Assembly: GCA_025961275.1 (NCBI GenBank)
Contig: JAOQNJ010000001.1
Location: forward strand, 2,129,353-2,193,352
Source of the DNA: Providencia alcalifaciens
GTDB lineage: Bacteria > Pseudomonadota > Gammaproteobacteria > Enterobacterales > Enterobacteriaceae
Direction of reading: 5' to 3'
DNA length: 64,000 nt
Within the stretch, counting starts at the first letter, position 1. Every line of letters starts with the position of its first letter. The position numbers were made by a program, and so were the translations under genes. Below are positions 19,420-29,514 of this stretch, piece after piece. The notes beneath the pieces are model-generated. The model ran no database searches, was not told where the DNA came from, and worked only from the letters and a program-made list of their open reading frames with translations.

Positions 19420-21897
19420 ATGACCCTACTTACTATTATTTTATTTATTGCTTTAATCGGTGTCCTTTGTTATCACAAAATTGCATTAATTTTTAGTACT
19501 ATCATATTATTAGCCTATACCGCAGTCATGGGAGCATTAAGTCTATGGAGCTACTGGTTCTTACTCCCAGTAGCGTTGGTATTGTTCCCGTTTGTGTTTA
19601 CTCCTCTGCGCCAGTCACTATTCTCAGCACGTGCATTGAAAATGTTCAAAAAAGTCATGCCACCTATGTCACGTACTGAAAAAGAGGCCATTGATGCAGG
19701 AACAACTTGGTGGGAAGGTGATCTATTTCGCGGCGCACCTGATTGGAACAAACTTCATAATTATCCAAAACCACAATTAACCGCAGAAGAACAAGCTTTC
19801 ATCGATGGTCCGGTAGAAACGGTTTGTAGCATGGTCAATGATTTTGAAGTCACTCACGAGCTTGCTGACCTTTCTCCTGAAGTTTGGCAATACCTACGAG
19901 ATCAGCGCTTCTTCGCCATGATCATTAAAAAAGAGTACGGCGGTCTTGACTTCTCAGCCTATGCTCAATCAAGAATTTTACAAAAACTTGCAGGTGTATC
20001 TGGTGTCTTAAGCATCACGGTAGGCGTTCCTAACTCCCTAGGCCCTGGTGAGTTATTACAGCATTATGGCACTGACGAACAGAAACAGCGCTACTTACCC
20101 GGTCTTGCTACAGGTGAAGAAATCCCTTGTTTTGCACTGACGAGTCCAGAAGCAGGTTCTGATGCAGGTGCTATCCCTGATACGGGTATCGTTTGCATGG
20201 GTGAATGGCAAGGTGAGCAAATACTTGGTATGCGTTTGAGCTGGAATAAACGCTATATTACACTGGCACCTATTGCAACTGTTCTTGGCCTTGCTTTTAA
20301 GTTGTCCGACCCAGATCGCCTACTCGGTGGTGAAAAACAGTTAGGGATAACCTGTGCTTTGATACCCACTAACACCCCAGGTGTTGAAATTGGTCATCGC
20401 CACTTCCCACTAAACATGCCATTTATGAATGGACCAACACGCGGCCAAGATATCTTTGTACCTATCGATTACATCATCGGTGGCCCTAAAATGGCAGGAC
20501 AAGGCTGGCGCATGCTTGTGGAGTGTTTATCTGTAGGCCGTGGTATTACTTTGCCATCAAACTCAACAGGCAGCCTAAAAAGCATTGCAATAGCAACAGG
20601 TGCATATGCCTATATCCGTCGCCAATTTAAAGTCCCTATCGGTAAGATGGAAGGAATTGAAGAACCGCTTGCCCGTATCGCGGGTAATGCTTACTTAATG
20701 GATGCAGCTGCGACCATGATTACAGTAGGTATTATGTTAGGCGAAAAACCTGCGGTTTTATCTGCAATCGTCAAATACCACTGTACACATCGTGGGCAAC
20801 GATCAGTGATTGATGCAATGGATATCACCGGTGGTAAAGGTATTAGCCTTGGCCCATCTAACTTTGTTGCCAGATCATATCAAGGTGCACCGATAGCTAT
20901 CACTGTTGAAGGTGCAAACATTTTAACTCGTAGCATGATTATCTTTGGTCAGGGTGCCATTCGCTGCCACCCTTATGTGCTCGATGAAATGGCTGCGGCA
21001 CAAGAAAATAATTTGCATAAATTTGATAAAGCCGTATTTGGTCATATTGGTCATGTTATCAGCAACCAATTCCGCAGTTTCTGGTTAGGTTTAACTAACG
21101 GTCGTGGCAGTAGTGCCCCAACAAAAGATGAAACACGTCGTTACTATCAAATGCTAAATCGCCACAGTGCAAACCTTGCTTTGCTGTCTGATGTTGCCAT
21201 GGGAGTTCTTGGTGGAAGCCTGAAACGTCGTGAACGTATCTCTGCACGTTTGGGGGATATTCTGAGTCATGTGTATTTAGCCACAGCAACACTCAAACGC
21301 TATGAAGACGAAGGTCGCCAAAAAGCGGATTTGCCTTTAGTGAAATGGGCAGTTGAAGATTGTCTGTATCAGTCTGAAAAAGCGATTGATGACTTACTGA
21401 AAAATTTCCCTAATCGAATAGTCGCAAGTTTGATGCGTATAACCTTATTCCCAACAGGTCGTGCAATGTCTGCCCCATCAGACCGTCTTGACCACAAGCT
21501 GGCACAGTTGATTATGGAGCCATCGGAAACACGTGATAGAATCGGTCGTGGCCAGTACCTGACACCTATAGACAATAACCCACATGGGCTAGTGAATCAG
21601 GCACTGTATGACATTATTGCAGCAGAGCCTATTTTTGACCGTATTTGCCTGTTGAAAGAGCGTAAGTTTAGCTTCACTCGTTTGGATAAACTGGCAGACC
21701 AGATGTTACCTGAAAATATTATTACCGAAGAAGAAGCCGATATTTTGCGTAAAGCTGAAGCTAGCCGCTTACGTACCATTAACGTCGATGAATTTGAGTT
21801 TGACGCGTTGGGAGTACTTAGCAAAAAAAAGCCTCTTGATGAGAGTATTGATGGTAATAAAGATGAAAAGCAGTCTAAGAAAAAACAAGCCGCTTAA
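19420..21897 (+). CDS. fadE: Acyl-CoA dehydrogenase FadE
   Basis: An 825-residue enzyme of fatty-acid beta-oxidation that introduces the trans-2 double bond; E. coli FadE is about 814 aa. N-terminal hydrophobic segments (about 1-70) indicate membrane association, unlike most acyl-CoA dehydrogenases. The dehydrogenase core includes [15 protein letters not shown] and IPCFALT flavin-binding parts and [12 protein letters not shown]. The long C-terminal extension is typical of FadE. A strong AGAAGGAG Shine-Dalgarno precedes the ATG. It ends at a clear terminator. Confidence 0.96.
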   Translation: MTLLTIILFIALIGVLCYHKIALIFSTIILLAYTAVMGALSLWSYWFLLPVALVLFPFVFTPLRQSLFSARALKMFKKVMPPMSRTEKEAIDAGTTWWEGDLFRGAPDWNKLHNYPKPQLTAEEQAFIDGPVETVCSMVNDFEVTHELADLSPEVWQYLRDQRFFAMIIKKEYGGLDFSAYAQSRILQKLAGVSGVLSITVGVPNSLGPGELLQHYGTDEQKQRYLPGLATGEEIPCFALTSPEAGSDAGAIPDTGIVCMGEWQGEQILGMRLSWNKRYITLAPIATVLGLAFKLSDPDRLLGGEKQLGITCALIPTNTPGVEIGHRHFPLNMPFMNGPTRGQDIFVPIDYIIGGPKMAGQGWRMLVECLSVGRGITLPSNSTGSLKSIAIATGAYAYIRRQFKVPIGKMEGIEEPLARIAGNAYLMDAAATMITVGIMLGEKPAVLSAIVKYHCTHRGQRSVIDAMDITGGKGISLGPSNFVARSYQGAPIAITVEGANILTRSMIIFGQGAIRCHPYVLDEMAAAQENNLHKFDKAVFGHIGHVISNQFRSFWLGLTNGRGSSAPTKDETRRYYQMLNRHSANLALLSDVAMGVLGGSLKRRERISARLGDILSHVYLATATLKRYEDEGRQKADLPLVKWAVEDCLYQSEKAIDDLLKNFPNRIVASLMRITLFPTGRAMSAPSDRLDHKLAQLIMEPSETRDRIGRGQYLTPIDNNPHGLVNQALYDIIAAEPIFDRICLLKERKFSFTRLDKLADQMLPENIITEEEADILRKAEASRLRTINVDEFEFDALGVLSKKKPLDESIDGNKDEKQSKKKQAA

Positions 21898-21925
21898 TTC
21901 ACCGCTGAATTAATGTATACCAACT

Positions 21926-21955
21926 AAAAGGGAAACAATATGTTTCCCTTTTTAA
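21926..21955 (+). terminator. Rho-independent terminator of fadE
   Basis: An 11-bp stem AAAAGGGAAAC / GTTTCCCTTTT with loop AATAT runs into TTTTTAATT, 29 bp after the fadE stop. Confidence 0.88.
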
Positions 21956-21962
21956 TTATCAA

Positions 21963-22030
21963 CAACGCTGCAACTTGAAGTATGTTCAACCCTATACCCT
22001 CAATAATTCGAGATGCAACTCGGCGACAAA
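21963..22030. repeat. Two ERIC half-element remnants
   Basis: 21963-21984 carries the right end of ERIC (CAACGCTGCAACTTGAAGTATG). 21994-22030 carries a left end (TACCCTCAATAATTCGAGATG and following GGCGACAA). The centres are missing. Confidence 0.65.
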
Positions 22031-22065
22031 AAATCAAACATTAGAAATGATGATTTAATTATGCT

Positions 22066-22090
22066 TAAAAGTGCCAAAATGGCACTTTTA
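22066..22090. terminator. Symmetric hairpin, likely terminator between fadE and lysA
   Basis: A perfect 10-bp stem TAAAAGTGCC / GGCACTTTTA with loop AAAAT is followed on the plus strand by GCGTTATTTTATTT. The A/T-rich arms would let it work in either direction. It lies between the convergent fadE and lysA. Confidence 0.65.
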
Positions 22091-22131
22091 GCGTTATTTT
22101 ATTTATAGTTTTGAACTGAGAATATAACGAC

Positions 22132-22193
22132 ACCCTAAATAGCTCGATGAATCCTCTAAATAATTCGTTCAACACTCTAAATAACTTGAGGAA
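22132..22193. repeat. Short tandem copies of the ERIC left terminus
   Basis: The unit CTAAATAATTCG and variants (CTAAATAGCTCG, CTAAATAATTCG, CTAAATAACTTG) occurs three times at about 21-22 bp spacing and leads directly into the complete ERIC at 22194, whose left end is the fourth unit. Confidence 0.7.
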
Positions 22194-22318
22194 TACCCTA
22201 AATAATTCGAGGTGCAGCTAGGCGACAAGTGAATGAGACGCTAGGAGCATAGATAACTATGTGACCAGCGCGAATGAACGTAGTCAACAACGCTGCAACT
22301 TGAAGTATGACGGGTATT
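22194..22318. repeat. ERIC element, full length
   Basis: A 125-bp imperfect palindrome bounded by TACCC and GGGTA. The inner GCTAGGAGCATAGATAACTA and TGTGACC correspond to the ERIC core. A further right-terminus copy (CTGCACTCGAAGTAATGACGG) follows at 22322-22342. It lies in the 454-bp fadE/lysA region. Confidence 0.85.
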
Positions 22319-22351
22319 AAGCTGCACTCGAAGTAATGACGGATATAAGAA

Positions 22352-23611
22352 TCACAGTTCTAACGCTAGCAGCTCTTCTATCGTTTGGCGGCGACGTATT
22401 AATTTTGGCTCGCCATCAACTAACAGCACTTCAGGTAATAATGGTCGGCTGTTGTAGTTAGATGACATTGAAGCACCATAAGCACCGGTATCATGGAAAA
22501 CTAAATAATCACCGACTTGCACATCAGGCAATAAACGCGTTTCAACCATTCCACCTTCTTGCTGTGTGAATACATCACCGGATTCACACAAAGGTCCCGC
22601 AATAATGCTCTCTTTTTGTTCAACGTTTTTGAGTGAACGACCATCAACTGGCAGAACAGAAATATGATGATAACTACCATACATCGCAGGGCGCATCAAA
22701 TCATTAAAACCACTATCCACTAGCACATAGTGGCGGCTGCCCATATCTTTTACTGCTCTCACTTCTGCTAATAGCACACCTGACTCTGCGACCAAATAAC
22801 GACCCGGTTCGATTTCTAGCTCAACTGAATGACCTAAATGTTGTTCGATGCGCTGACGAGCACTATTCCATAAGTTATAATAGTGTTGAATATCAATCAC
22901 TTCATCCTTTTCACGATAAGGTGTTGATAACCCACCACCAGCTGAAATCGCATGAATATCAACACCTGACGAGATAACTTGATCAACCATCGCGTCACAG
23001 ACATTGGCTAAATGCTGATAATCAACACCAGAGCCAATATGCATATGTAATCCAACTAGTGACAGGTTATAACGGCGAATTTGTTCAAGAGCATCAGGCA
23101 AGTCTTGATACCAAATACCGTGTTTGCTGTTCTCGCCACCCGTATTGGTTTTCTGTGAGTGCCCGTGACCAAAACCTGGGTTGATACGCAACCAAATTGG
23201 GTGCCCTTCTTTTTGTTCTCCAATTTGACCCAGCATATCAATTGAACCTGCATTAACCGGAATATCTAATTCTGTCACACGCGCTAATGTCGCTCTATCC
23301 AGAACATCCGCCGTAAAAACTATCTCTGACTTTTCACGACCCGCTTGAAAACCTGCCACTAATGCACGTTCAATTTCACCTAATGAAACAGAATCAACTT
23401 TAACTCCGTGTTCACGCATTAAGCGCAAAATATGAATGTTTGAGCAGGCTTTTTGCGCGAATCGAACCGTATCAAATACGTTAAGTTGACTAATTCGCTC
23501 AATAATCACCGAGCTATCATATACCCACAGTGGTGTACCGAATTGTGCAGGTAGAGCGCGTAAGCATTCCGGCGTTAAATATTGGCTGGTGGTAGTAATG
23601 AATGAAGTCAT
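22352..23611 (-). CDS. lysA: Diaminopimelate decarboxylase
   Basis: A 419-residue PLP enzyme that converts meso-diaminopimelate to lysine, the last step of lysine synthesis. The fold-type III barrel is seen with the PLP lysine in RFAQKACSN (near residue 54). HMHIGSGVDYQ, SAGGGLSTPY and the phosphate-binding EPGRYLVAESG follow. The catalytic Cys is in PLCESGDVF. It is divergent from lysR across 128 bp, the classic arrangement for LysR-activated lysA. Confidence 0.96.
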   Translation of the reverse strand: MTSFITTTSQYLTPECLRALPAQFGTPLWVYDSSVIIERISQLNVFDTVRFAQKACSNIHILRLMREHGVKVDSVSLGEIERALVAGFQAGREKSEIVFTADVLDRATLARVTELDIPVNAGSIDMLGQIGEQKEGHPIWLRINPGFGHGHSQKTNTGGENSKHGIWYQDLPDALEQIRRYNLSLVGLHMHIGSGVDYQHLANVCDAMVDQVISSGVDIHAISAGGGLSTPYREKDEVIDIQHYYNLWNSARQRIEQHLGHSVELEIEPGRYLVAESGVLLAEVRAVKDMGSRHYVLVDSGFNDLMRPAMYGSYHHISVLPVDGRSLKNVEQKESIIAGPLCESGDVFTQQEGGMVETRLLPDVQVGDYLVFHDTGAYGASMSSNYNSRPLLPEVLLVDGEPKLIRRRQTIEELLALEL

Positions 23612-23739
23612 GTTTTTCTCGTTAGCAAGTTTTAATTTTTAGTTTATATCTCTATTATTCAGAGAAAACTCGGGAAAAAAAATATCTATTTTGCTAGAGT
23701 CTATTCATTCTTGATATAACATCTAAAGCATAGGCTAAA

Positions 23740-24675
23740 ATGCAAACTTTTTCTTGGCGACACATTGAGATTTTTCATGCTGTCATGACGACGCCAAACT
23801 TAACTGAAGCGGCGTTATTGCTCAATACCTCACAGCCAACTATCAGCCGCGAGCTAGCCCGCCTTGAACATCTCTTACAATTTAAGTTATTTGATAGAGT
23901 AAAAGGTCGTCTACGTCCAACAGCGCAAGGGTTGCGTTTTTATGAAGAAGTCGAACGATCTTATTATGGTTTAGATAGGATCAAGAATTCCGCGCAAACT
24001 ATCCGCCGCTTTGATAATGCCCAAGTTTCCGTGATTTGCTTGCCTGCTTTCGCTCAATCACTCCTTCCCAATGTTTGCCAATCCTTTATAACTGACTACC
24101 CTGAAGTGAGCCTTACCGTGATCCCTCAAGAGTCACCGATACTAGAAGAGTGGTTATCAGCACAACGCTATGATTTTGGGTTAACCGAGCACTTACAAAC
24201 GCCCCCAGGAACTGAGCAGCAGACATTAGGCTCACTGAATGAGGTTTGCGTATTACCCAGCGGGCATCCTCTTGAACATAAATCAGTTTTAACCCCCGCT
24301 GATTTTGAGAATCAACATTTTATTAGCCTTTCACTCACTGATAGCTACCGCCAGATTATTGACACTCTTTTTGCTCAACAACAAATCAATCGCAAAATGG
24401 TGATGGAAACGCATTCAGCTTCGTCTATTTGTGCAATGGCACTAAAAGGAATTGGTATTTCAATTGTGAATCCGATCACCGCATTAGATTTCCACCAACA
24501 ATCATCAGGTAAACTGATCATTCGTCCATTAAGTTTTTCAATTCCTTTTACAGTAAGCTTGATTAAGCCAATTCACCGTCCATCTTCGCAACTCTCGGAT
24601 ATTTTTGCTCAATACTTACACGCCTCTTTTTCACAAACGGAACGTAATTTAAGTGTTGCCCTGCTTCATCAGTGA
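23740..24675 (+). CDS. lysR: LysR, transcriptional activator of lysA
   Basis: A 311-residue LysR-type regulator. The N-terminal winged helix (LTEAALLLNTSQPTISRELA) spans about residues 20-45, followed by an effector-binding domain. E. coli LysR has the same length. Its head-to-head position with lysA identifies it: LysR activates lysA when diaminopimelate is present and lysine is low. The 3' end overlaps the convergent LysR-family gene by 27 bases. Confidence 0.93.
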   Translation: MQTFSWRHIEIFHAVMTTPNLTEAALLLNTSQPTISRELARLEHLLQFKLFDRVKGRLRPTAQGLRFYEEVERSYYGLDRIKNSAQTIRRFDNAQVSVICLPAFAQSLLPNVCQSFITDYPEVSLTVIPQESPILEEWLSAQRYDFGLTEHLQTPPGTEQQTLGSLNEVCVLPSGHPLEHKSVLTPADFENQHFISLSLTDSYRQIIDTLFAQQQINRKMVMETHSASSICAMALKGIGISIVNPITALDFHQQSSGKLIIRPLSFSIPFTVSLIKPIHRPSSQLSDIFAQYLHASFSQTERNLSVALLHQ

Positions 24676-25569
24676 TAGCCAATACTCAGAGGTATTGAAC
24701 CAATGGCCAAGGAAATCAAGCACAGCCCTCAAGCTTGTAGGCATATTATGACGACTTGTGTAGACGGCATAAATACCAAGAGGTTGGGGCGTGTAATCAG
24801 GCAAAAGTTGGATTAACGCCCCTGACTCAAGGTGTTTTTTCACGGATAAATAGGGCTGCATCGCAATTCCCGCTCCATTTAATGCGGCTTGAGCTAAAAA
24901 TACCGATTCGTCAGAACTCAGTCGCCCATCAACTAAAACAGAAAATGGCTCTCCCGCTTTTTCAAAACGCCATAAGCTCCGCCCAAAAAAATTATAGGTT
25001 AAGCATTCTTGTGTGGCTAAATCTTCTGGCTTGGTCGGTATTTTTTTATTCTTTAAAAAAGAAGGCGCTGCACAAATAACAGAATGGCAAGTTGAAAGCG
25101 GTTTTGCTATCAAACTCGGTTCCAGCTGATTGGTAATTCGAATGGCGACATCGATACGCTCCTCAACCAAATTAACGGCTTTATTAGTAATACTCAGGTC
25201 AATCGCCATGTTGGGATATTTCTTCAAAAATTCAGTAATAGCTACCGATAATGCTTCACTTGCAAGGGATTGTGCACAACTAATTCGCACCAAACCCGTT
25301 AATTCATTGGCATCATGTTTTTGTTGAACAGGCAACATCAGGGATAATGTATTGAGCTTTAAGGCTTGTTGATAAACGCCTTCCCCTGCAGAGGTCAAAC
25401 TAAGCCGCCTTGTCGTTCGGTTCAACAAACGTACCCCCGCCCATTGTTCCATTTCCGAGAGGTAACGAGTTACCATCGCGCGCGACATATCGAGTTTATC
25501 TGCAGCTGCACTCATGCTGCCCTGCTCTACAATACTGATAAAAACTTGAACTGCAGTTAGCCTATCCAT
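24649..25569 (-). CDS. LysR-family transcriptional regulator, target unknown
   Basis: A 306-residue LysR-type regulator. Its winged-helix domain starts MDRLTAVQVFISIVEQGSMS and continues AADKLDMSRAMVTRYLSEME. A substrate-binding-like domain follows. This CrgA/YafC-like subfamily often represses an adjacent divergent gene and itself. The gene opposite, 121 bp away, encodes a periplasmic metallo-hydrolase-fold protein, its most likely target (inference). Its C-terminal codons overlap the end of lysR. Confidence 0.88.
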   Translation of the reverse strand: MDRLTAVQVFISIVEQGSMSAAADKLDMSRAMVTRYLSEMEQWAGVRLLNRTTRRLSLTSAGEGVYQQALKLNTLSLMLPVQQKHDANELTGLVRISCAQSLASEALSVAITEFLKKYPNMAIDLSITNKAVNLVEERIDVAIRITNQLEPSLIAKPLSTCHSVICAAPSFLKNKKIPTKPEDLATQECLTYNFFGRSLWRFEKAGEPFSVLVDGRLSSDESVFLAQAALNGAGIAMQPYLSVKKHLESGALIQLLPDYTPQPLGIYAVYTSRHNMPTSLRAVLDFLGHWFNTSEYWLSLMKQGNT

Positions 25570-25690
25570 TTATTTGACCGATTTATGCAACAAACACTTA
25601 TCAATTATGGTGTTTTTCGCACCATTATTGCAATCTAATATACATCCTAATTCAGCAAGATATTAAATAATACCTAACCATTAGGAATAA

Positions 25691-26566
25691 ATGATGAAAC
25701 GATACACTATTGCCGCAACCACATTATTAATGATGAGCACTTCATTTGCCTATGCTGCTTCACTGAAGTTAGACGTTTATAACCCCGGACATAGCAGCGT
25801 ATTTCCCGTTTCCTCAGAAATAATCAGTGGAGATAATGAAATTGTGCTGATTGATGCGCAATTCCAGAAAAATGATGCTCAAGCTTTAGTTAACAAAATA
25901 AAAGCGCTCAATAAAAAGCTGACCACTATCTATATTAGCCACTCAGACCCAGATTATTATTTTGGATTAGATACCCTTATCAAGGCCTTCCCCGATGCGA
26001 AAGTGATTGCAACCGAAGAAACCGTCGCGGCAATCAAGGCATCTAAAGATGGCAAACTTGCCTATTGGGGCCCTGTACTTAAAAATGAAGCGCCCAACTC
26101 GTTAATTGTCCCAGAGGTCATACAAGGTAATAGCTTTACTGTTGATGGTGAGACGTTATACATAAAAGGAAGTGATGGCCCAGCACCTGACCGCACCTAT
26201 GTTTGGGTCCCTTCCCTGAAGGCGGTTGTCGGTGGTGTTGTCGTTTCAGACAATATTCATGTTTGGATTGCCGATACACAAACAAAAGCCTCACGCCAAC
26301 ATTGGCAGCAGACCTTAGACAGCATTAAAGCATTAAAACCCGAAACCGTTGTTCCCGGCCATTTTACTGGCGCTTCAAAAATGGATCTTGGCACAGTAAC
26401 CTTTACACAAAACTATTTGAATACATTTGAAACAATGGCAGAACAAAGTAAAGACGCCAAAACGCTTATCAGTAAAATGGAAGCGGCGTATCCAAAACTT
26501 GATGATAAATCGAGTTTGGAGCTCAGTGCCAAAGTGATTAAAGGCGAGATGCAGTGTCCACAGTAA
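25691..26566 (+). CDS. Periplasmic MBL-fold metallo-hydrolase-like protein
   Basis: A 291-residue exported protein with a signal peptide (about 1-22, cut near AYA-A). The metallo-beta-lactamase fold is seen as EIVLIDAQF, ISHSDPDYYFGLDTLI and a C-terminal VVPGHFTGA. The usual HxHxDH metal motif reads H-S-D-P-D-Y here, so two of the histidine ligands are replaced. This variant may be normal for the subfamily or may alter metal binding. Substrate unknown. Divergent LysR-family gene upstream. Confidence 0.8.
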   Translation: MMKRYTIAATTLLMMSTSFAYAASLKLDVYNPGHSSVFPVSSEIISGDNEIVLIDAQFQKNDAQALVNKIKALNKKLTTIYISHSDPDYYFGLDTLIKAFPDAKVIATEETVAAIKASKDGKLAYWGPVLKNEAPNSLIVPEVIQGNSFTVDGETLYIKGSDGPAPDRTYVWVPSLKAVVGGVVVSDNIHVWIADTQTKASRQHWQQTLDSIKALKPETVVPGHFTGASKMDLGTVTFTQNYLNTFETMAEQSKDAKTLISKMEAAYPKLDDKSSLELSAKVIKGEMQCPQ

Positions 26567-26748
26567 AATAATTCACATTAGCCTTTCAGATATTCCATAG
26601 GCCAATGACATCGGAATTTATTTGGATAACGCCAAAGCGCGTAAGCAAAGATATTCTTTTGATAAAAATTAAGTTAACTGTCATTTAAATTGCCAAGCGC
26701 AGCACAATATTGATAACACGAGCTATAAAGTTCACAGTATCGAAGATA

Positions 26749-26875
26749 TATACTCTAAATAATTCGAGTTGCAGGTAGGCGACAAGCGAAGATAGGCGGG
26801 GAGCATAGATGAATTATGTGACTCGGCTAGCGAAAAGCAGTCAACAACCATGCAAATTGAAGTATGACGAATATA
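26749..26875. repeat. ERIC element, full length
   Basis: A roughly 127-bp element beginning TATACTCTAAATAATTCGAG and ending with AAATTGAAGTATGACGAATA, with the GGGGAGCATAGATGAATTAT core. It fills part of the 334-bp region before the DsbA-like gene; the other bases show nothing else. Confidence 0.85.
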
Positions 26876-26900
26876 CACGATAAAACTTAAGAGATAAGTC

Positions 26901-27545
26901 ATGAACAAAACCACATTACACTATATTTATGACCCACTTTGTGGCTGGTGCTACGGTGCTTCACCATTAATTGAAGTTGCAAATGCTCACTCTAATATCG
27001 TTTTAGAACTTCATGGTGGTGGTATGCTAACCGGTGCTTCACGTTTACATATGAATAGTCAATTTCGTGAACATATTCAGCAATCAGATAAACGCATTGC
27101 AGCAATGACAGGACAACTCTTTGGCGACGATTATCTAAAAATGTTGAGGGAGCCAAACCTCGTACTTGATTCAGCACCACCGCTACTTGCGATTCTTGCC
27201 GCAAACAAACAAGGTCATGCTTTCGCTATGTTAAAAGCAAGTCAGCATGCTCACTATGTTTCAGGCCGCCATATCAGTGACCCTAACGTGCTGTCCGAGA
27301 TCGCCAAAGAAATTAGTTTAAATATTCAGCAGTACCAACAAGACTATGCACAGCAAAAAGCGACTACTCTTGATGAGCATATTCACCACAGTCGCCAACT
27401 CCTTACTCAATCTGGCGCATCAGGTTTTCCAACCTTGCTTATCAAGCAAGAAAATAAATGGCGACGAGTTCCGTTACAGAACTATCTAGGAGACGTAGAT
27501 CAGTGGCAGCAATTTTTAGATAGCTTAGTCACTGCAAATGATTAG
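26901..27545 (+). CDS. DsbA-family thioredoxin-fold oxidoreductase (cytoplasmic)
   Basis: A 214-residue DsbA/FrnE-type protein without a signal peptide. The redox motif CGWC is at about residues 14-17 in YDPLCGWCYGASP. The helical insertion and the cis-proline region SGASGFPTLLIK are typical. It probably acts as a cytosolic thiol-disulfide oxidoreductase; the partner is unknown. A Shine-Dalgarno (AAGAGATAAG) precedes the ATG. It stands alone between an ERIC and an ERIC/IS remnant. Confidence 0.85.
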   Translation: MNKTTLHYIYDPLCGWCYGASPLIEVANAHSNIVLELHGGGMLTGASRLHMNSQFREHIQQSDKRIAAMTGQLFGDDYLKMLREPNLVLDSAPPLLAILAANKQGHAFAMLKASQHAHYVSGRHISDPNVLSEIAKEISLNIQQYQQDYAQQKATTLDEHIHHSRQLLTQSGASGFPTLLIKQENKWRRVPLQNYLGDVDQWQQFLDSLVTAND

Positions 27546-27552
27546 TTTTATA

Positions 27553-27632
27553 TAACGTCATACTTCAAGTTGCATAAGTTCTGGCTAAGCTCGCTGAGTC
27601 GAAACACATAGTTCCCTATGTTCTCGACTCAC
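27553..27632. repeat. ERIC element truncated by an IS3-family remnant
   Basis: In reverse orientation it carries the ERIC right half: GCAACTTGAAGTATGACG at its outer end and a GAACATAGGGAACTATGTG core. It breaks off exactly at 27632, where the IS right terminus begins. Confidence 0.75.
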
Positions 27633-27784
27633 TGTTCTGCGCAACTAAATCAGGACACTTTTCTTAAGGAATTTTGTTCATACTCAATTGGGGACAGATC
27701 ACCGTTGGCAGTATGAAACCTTTCTAGGTTGTAATAGCGCATATACGCGATAACATCTTCTTTCATCTGTTTCCGAGTCGGCTG
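27633..27784 (-). mobile_element. IS3-family right-end fragment (152 bp)
   Basis: Identical over 152 bases, read on the minus strand, to the last 152 bases of the complete IS at 55211-56442. It includes the terminal inverted repeat and the last 45 or so codons of the transposase. The left 1.08 kb of the element is missing. Confidence 0.93.
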
Positions 27785-28369
27785 GCGAATTTTTTCGATC
27801 ATTGTCGTTATCATCATAATAGAAAGATAACTGATCATTATCGCATAAATAGCCGAAACAAGATTACCTTCTGCTGAGCATGTTTGATAGACCAACCCTC
27901 CCCATAATAATGGATAGGTTAATATATCCGGTAAATAACCTCTCTTAATATCAATTATAAATAAGCAAACTATTAAATTGAAAAAAAGACTAAATAAAAA
28001 CACAATTATTAAATGATTACTTAATAATATAACCATCAAGATTAAAGGAAGATATAATAATACCAACCATTTATAGTGAATATTAACAGCACATTTATTT
28101 AAATATTTATTAGGGATTTTTTCTAACATAAACTGCGTCGATTTTGCTGAAAGTAAGATAACAATAAGCATAAATAGCATTCTATAGAAGCATGAACTCT
28201 CAAAAAAATGGTTTAAGTCATTATTGATACAGCCTTTAAAACAAAAAGGATTTTTAAAAAAAGTGACAGTTGAAAAAATAATATCTAGCATATTTTCCAT
28301 ATATGCAACGGACAAAAAAAATGAATTATGAATTATTTTGTTGTAAATTCTTTCGATTGAAAATATCAC
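27650..28369 (-). pseudogene. Type IV prepilin peptidase-like gene truncated and fused to IS3 transposase end
   Basis: The first about 194 residues are a hydrophobic multi-helix protein carrying DIKRGYLPDILTYPLLWGG. This is the A24 prepilin peptidase motif with the first catalytic aspartate. After EKIR the frame enters the 152-bp IS fragment and ends with the IS transposase C-terminus (QPTRKQMKEDVIAYM through NSLRKVS). The second catalytic block (GxGDxKL) is therefore lost, and processing activity is not expected. Start codon uncertain (28369 or a later Met). Upstream 28370-28773 (404 bp) shows nothing I can name except the rsmE ribosome-binding site. Confidence 0.85.
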
Positions 28370-28773
28370 ACGCTCTCCTTATTCCATTATGGAGTCACGT
28401 ATTAATATACTGCGATTTATTCGAACTCCCTACACTGTAATTCCGATATGAAACTTCGCTTTATCCATTGTTATTTGGGCTGATTTTATGTTTGGCTTTC
28501 TTATTTATTCCCGAAATATTGTTTGTTTCATCTCGACAACAAGCGAGTACTAAATAATAAGCATATATCCGCAGGTGATTAGGGTTGGTGAATGCTGTCA
28601 ACAATGATGAGGCTTAAAATAGAACGGATATGAGCGAAATTCAGCACAGAGCAGACTACAAATATTCATCTGAACACTATAAACTTAGACTTGGCACTTG
28701 CTTTTAGGGATTATGTCCCCATATTTTTGTATTACCACTTAAATTTTAACCTTGTCTTTTTTAAGGAAAAATC

Positions 28774-29505
28774 ATGCGCATCCCACGCATTTATCACGCT
28801 GAGCCACTACTGATTAACAATATAATTTCTCTCGGCGATGATGCAGCCAACCACGTGGGTCGAGTGCTTCGCATGACCGCAGGCCAGAAACTAGAACTCT
28901 TCGATGGCAGTAATCAGGTATTTTTCGGCGAAATATCTGAAGCTACAAAAAAGAAGGTTCTGGTTAATATAATCAGCAGTCATCTTGATGACAGAGAATC
29001 TCCACTGAATTTGCACTTAGGGCAAGTCATGTCACGTGGCGAAAAAATGGAATTTACCATCCAAAAATCGGTTGAACTTGGGGTTAATACTATTACACCT
29101 TTGCTATCAGATCGCTGTGGTGTTCGTCTCGACGGCGAAAGACTAGAAAAAAAATTACAGCAATGGCAAAAAATTGCGATTGCTGCTTGTGAACAATGCG
29201 GACGTAATCGTATCCCACAAATCCGCCCAATCCAGTCTCTCGAAGAGTGGTGCGCTGAAGATGATGGCGCTTTTAAAGTTAATCTACATCCAAGAGCCAC
29301 ACAAAGTATCAATACATTACCGGCTGAATTAAATAAAGTTCGGCTACTGATTGGCCCTGAAGGAGGGCTGAGCAAAGAAGAGATCGCCATGACAGCAGAT
29401 TATCAATTTACCGATATCTTGTTAGGGCCACGCGTATTAAGAACAGAAACGACTGCGCTCACCGCAATCACCGCACTGCAAGTGCGCTTAGGTGATCTGG
29501 GTTAA
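28774..29505 (+). CDS. rsmE: 16S rRNA (uracil-1498-N3)-methyltransferase
   Basis: A 243-residue SPOUT-class methyltransferase modifying U1498 of 16S rRNA, the length of E. coli RsmE. The knot region is seen at [13 protein letters not shown] and [16 protein letters not shown]. An AAGGAA Shine-Dalgarno lies before the ATG. It leads into gshB (9 bp gap), the same order as in E. coli. Confidence 0.95.
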   Translation: MRIPRIYHAEPLLINNIISLGDDAANHVGRVLRMTAGQKLELFDGSNQVFFGEISEATKKKVLVNIISSHLDDRESPLNLHLGQVMSRGEKMEFTIQKSVELGVNTITPLLSDRCGVRLDGERLEKKLQQWQKIAIAACEQCGRNRIPQIRPIQSLEEWCAEDDGAFKVNLHPRATQSINTLPAELNKVRLLIGPEGGLSKEEIAMTADYQFTDILLGPRVLRTETTALTAITALQVRLGDLG

Positions 29506-29514
29506 GGAGATAAA

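Noticed and set aside
22132..22193. CRISPR array
   Set aside because: The tandem units are degenerate ERIC termini at about 22-bp spacing, without distinct spacers or cas genes.
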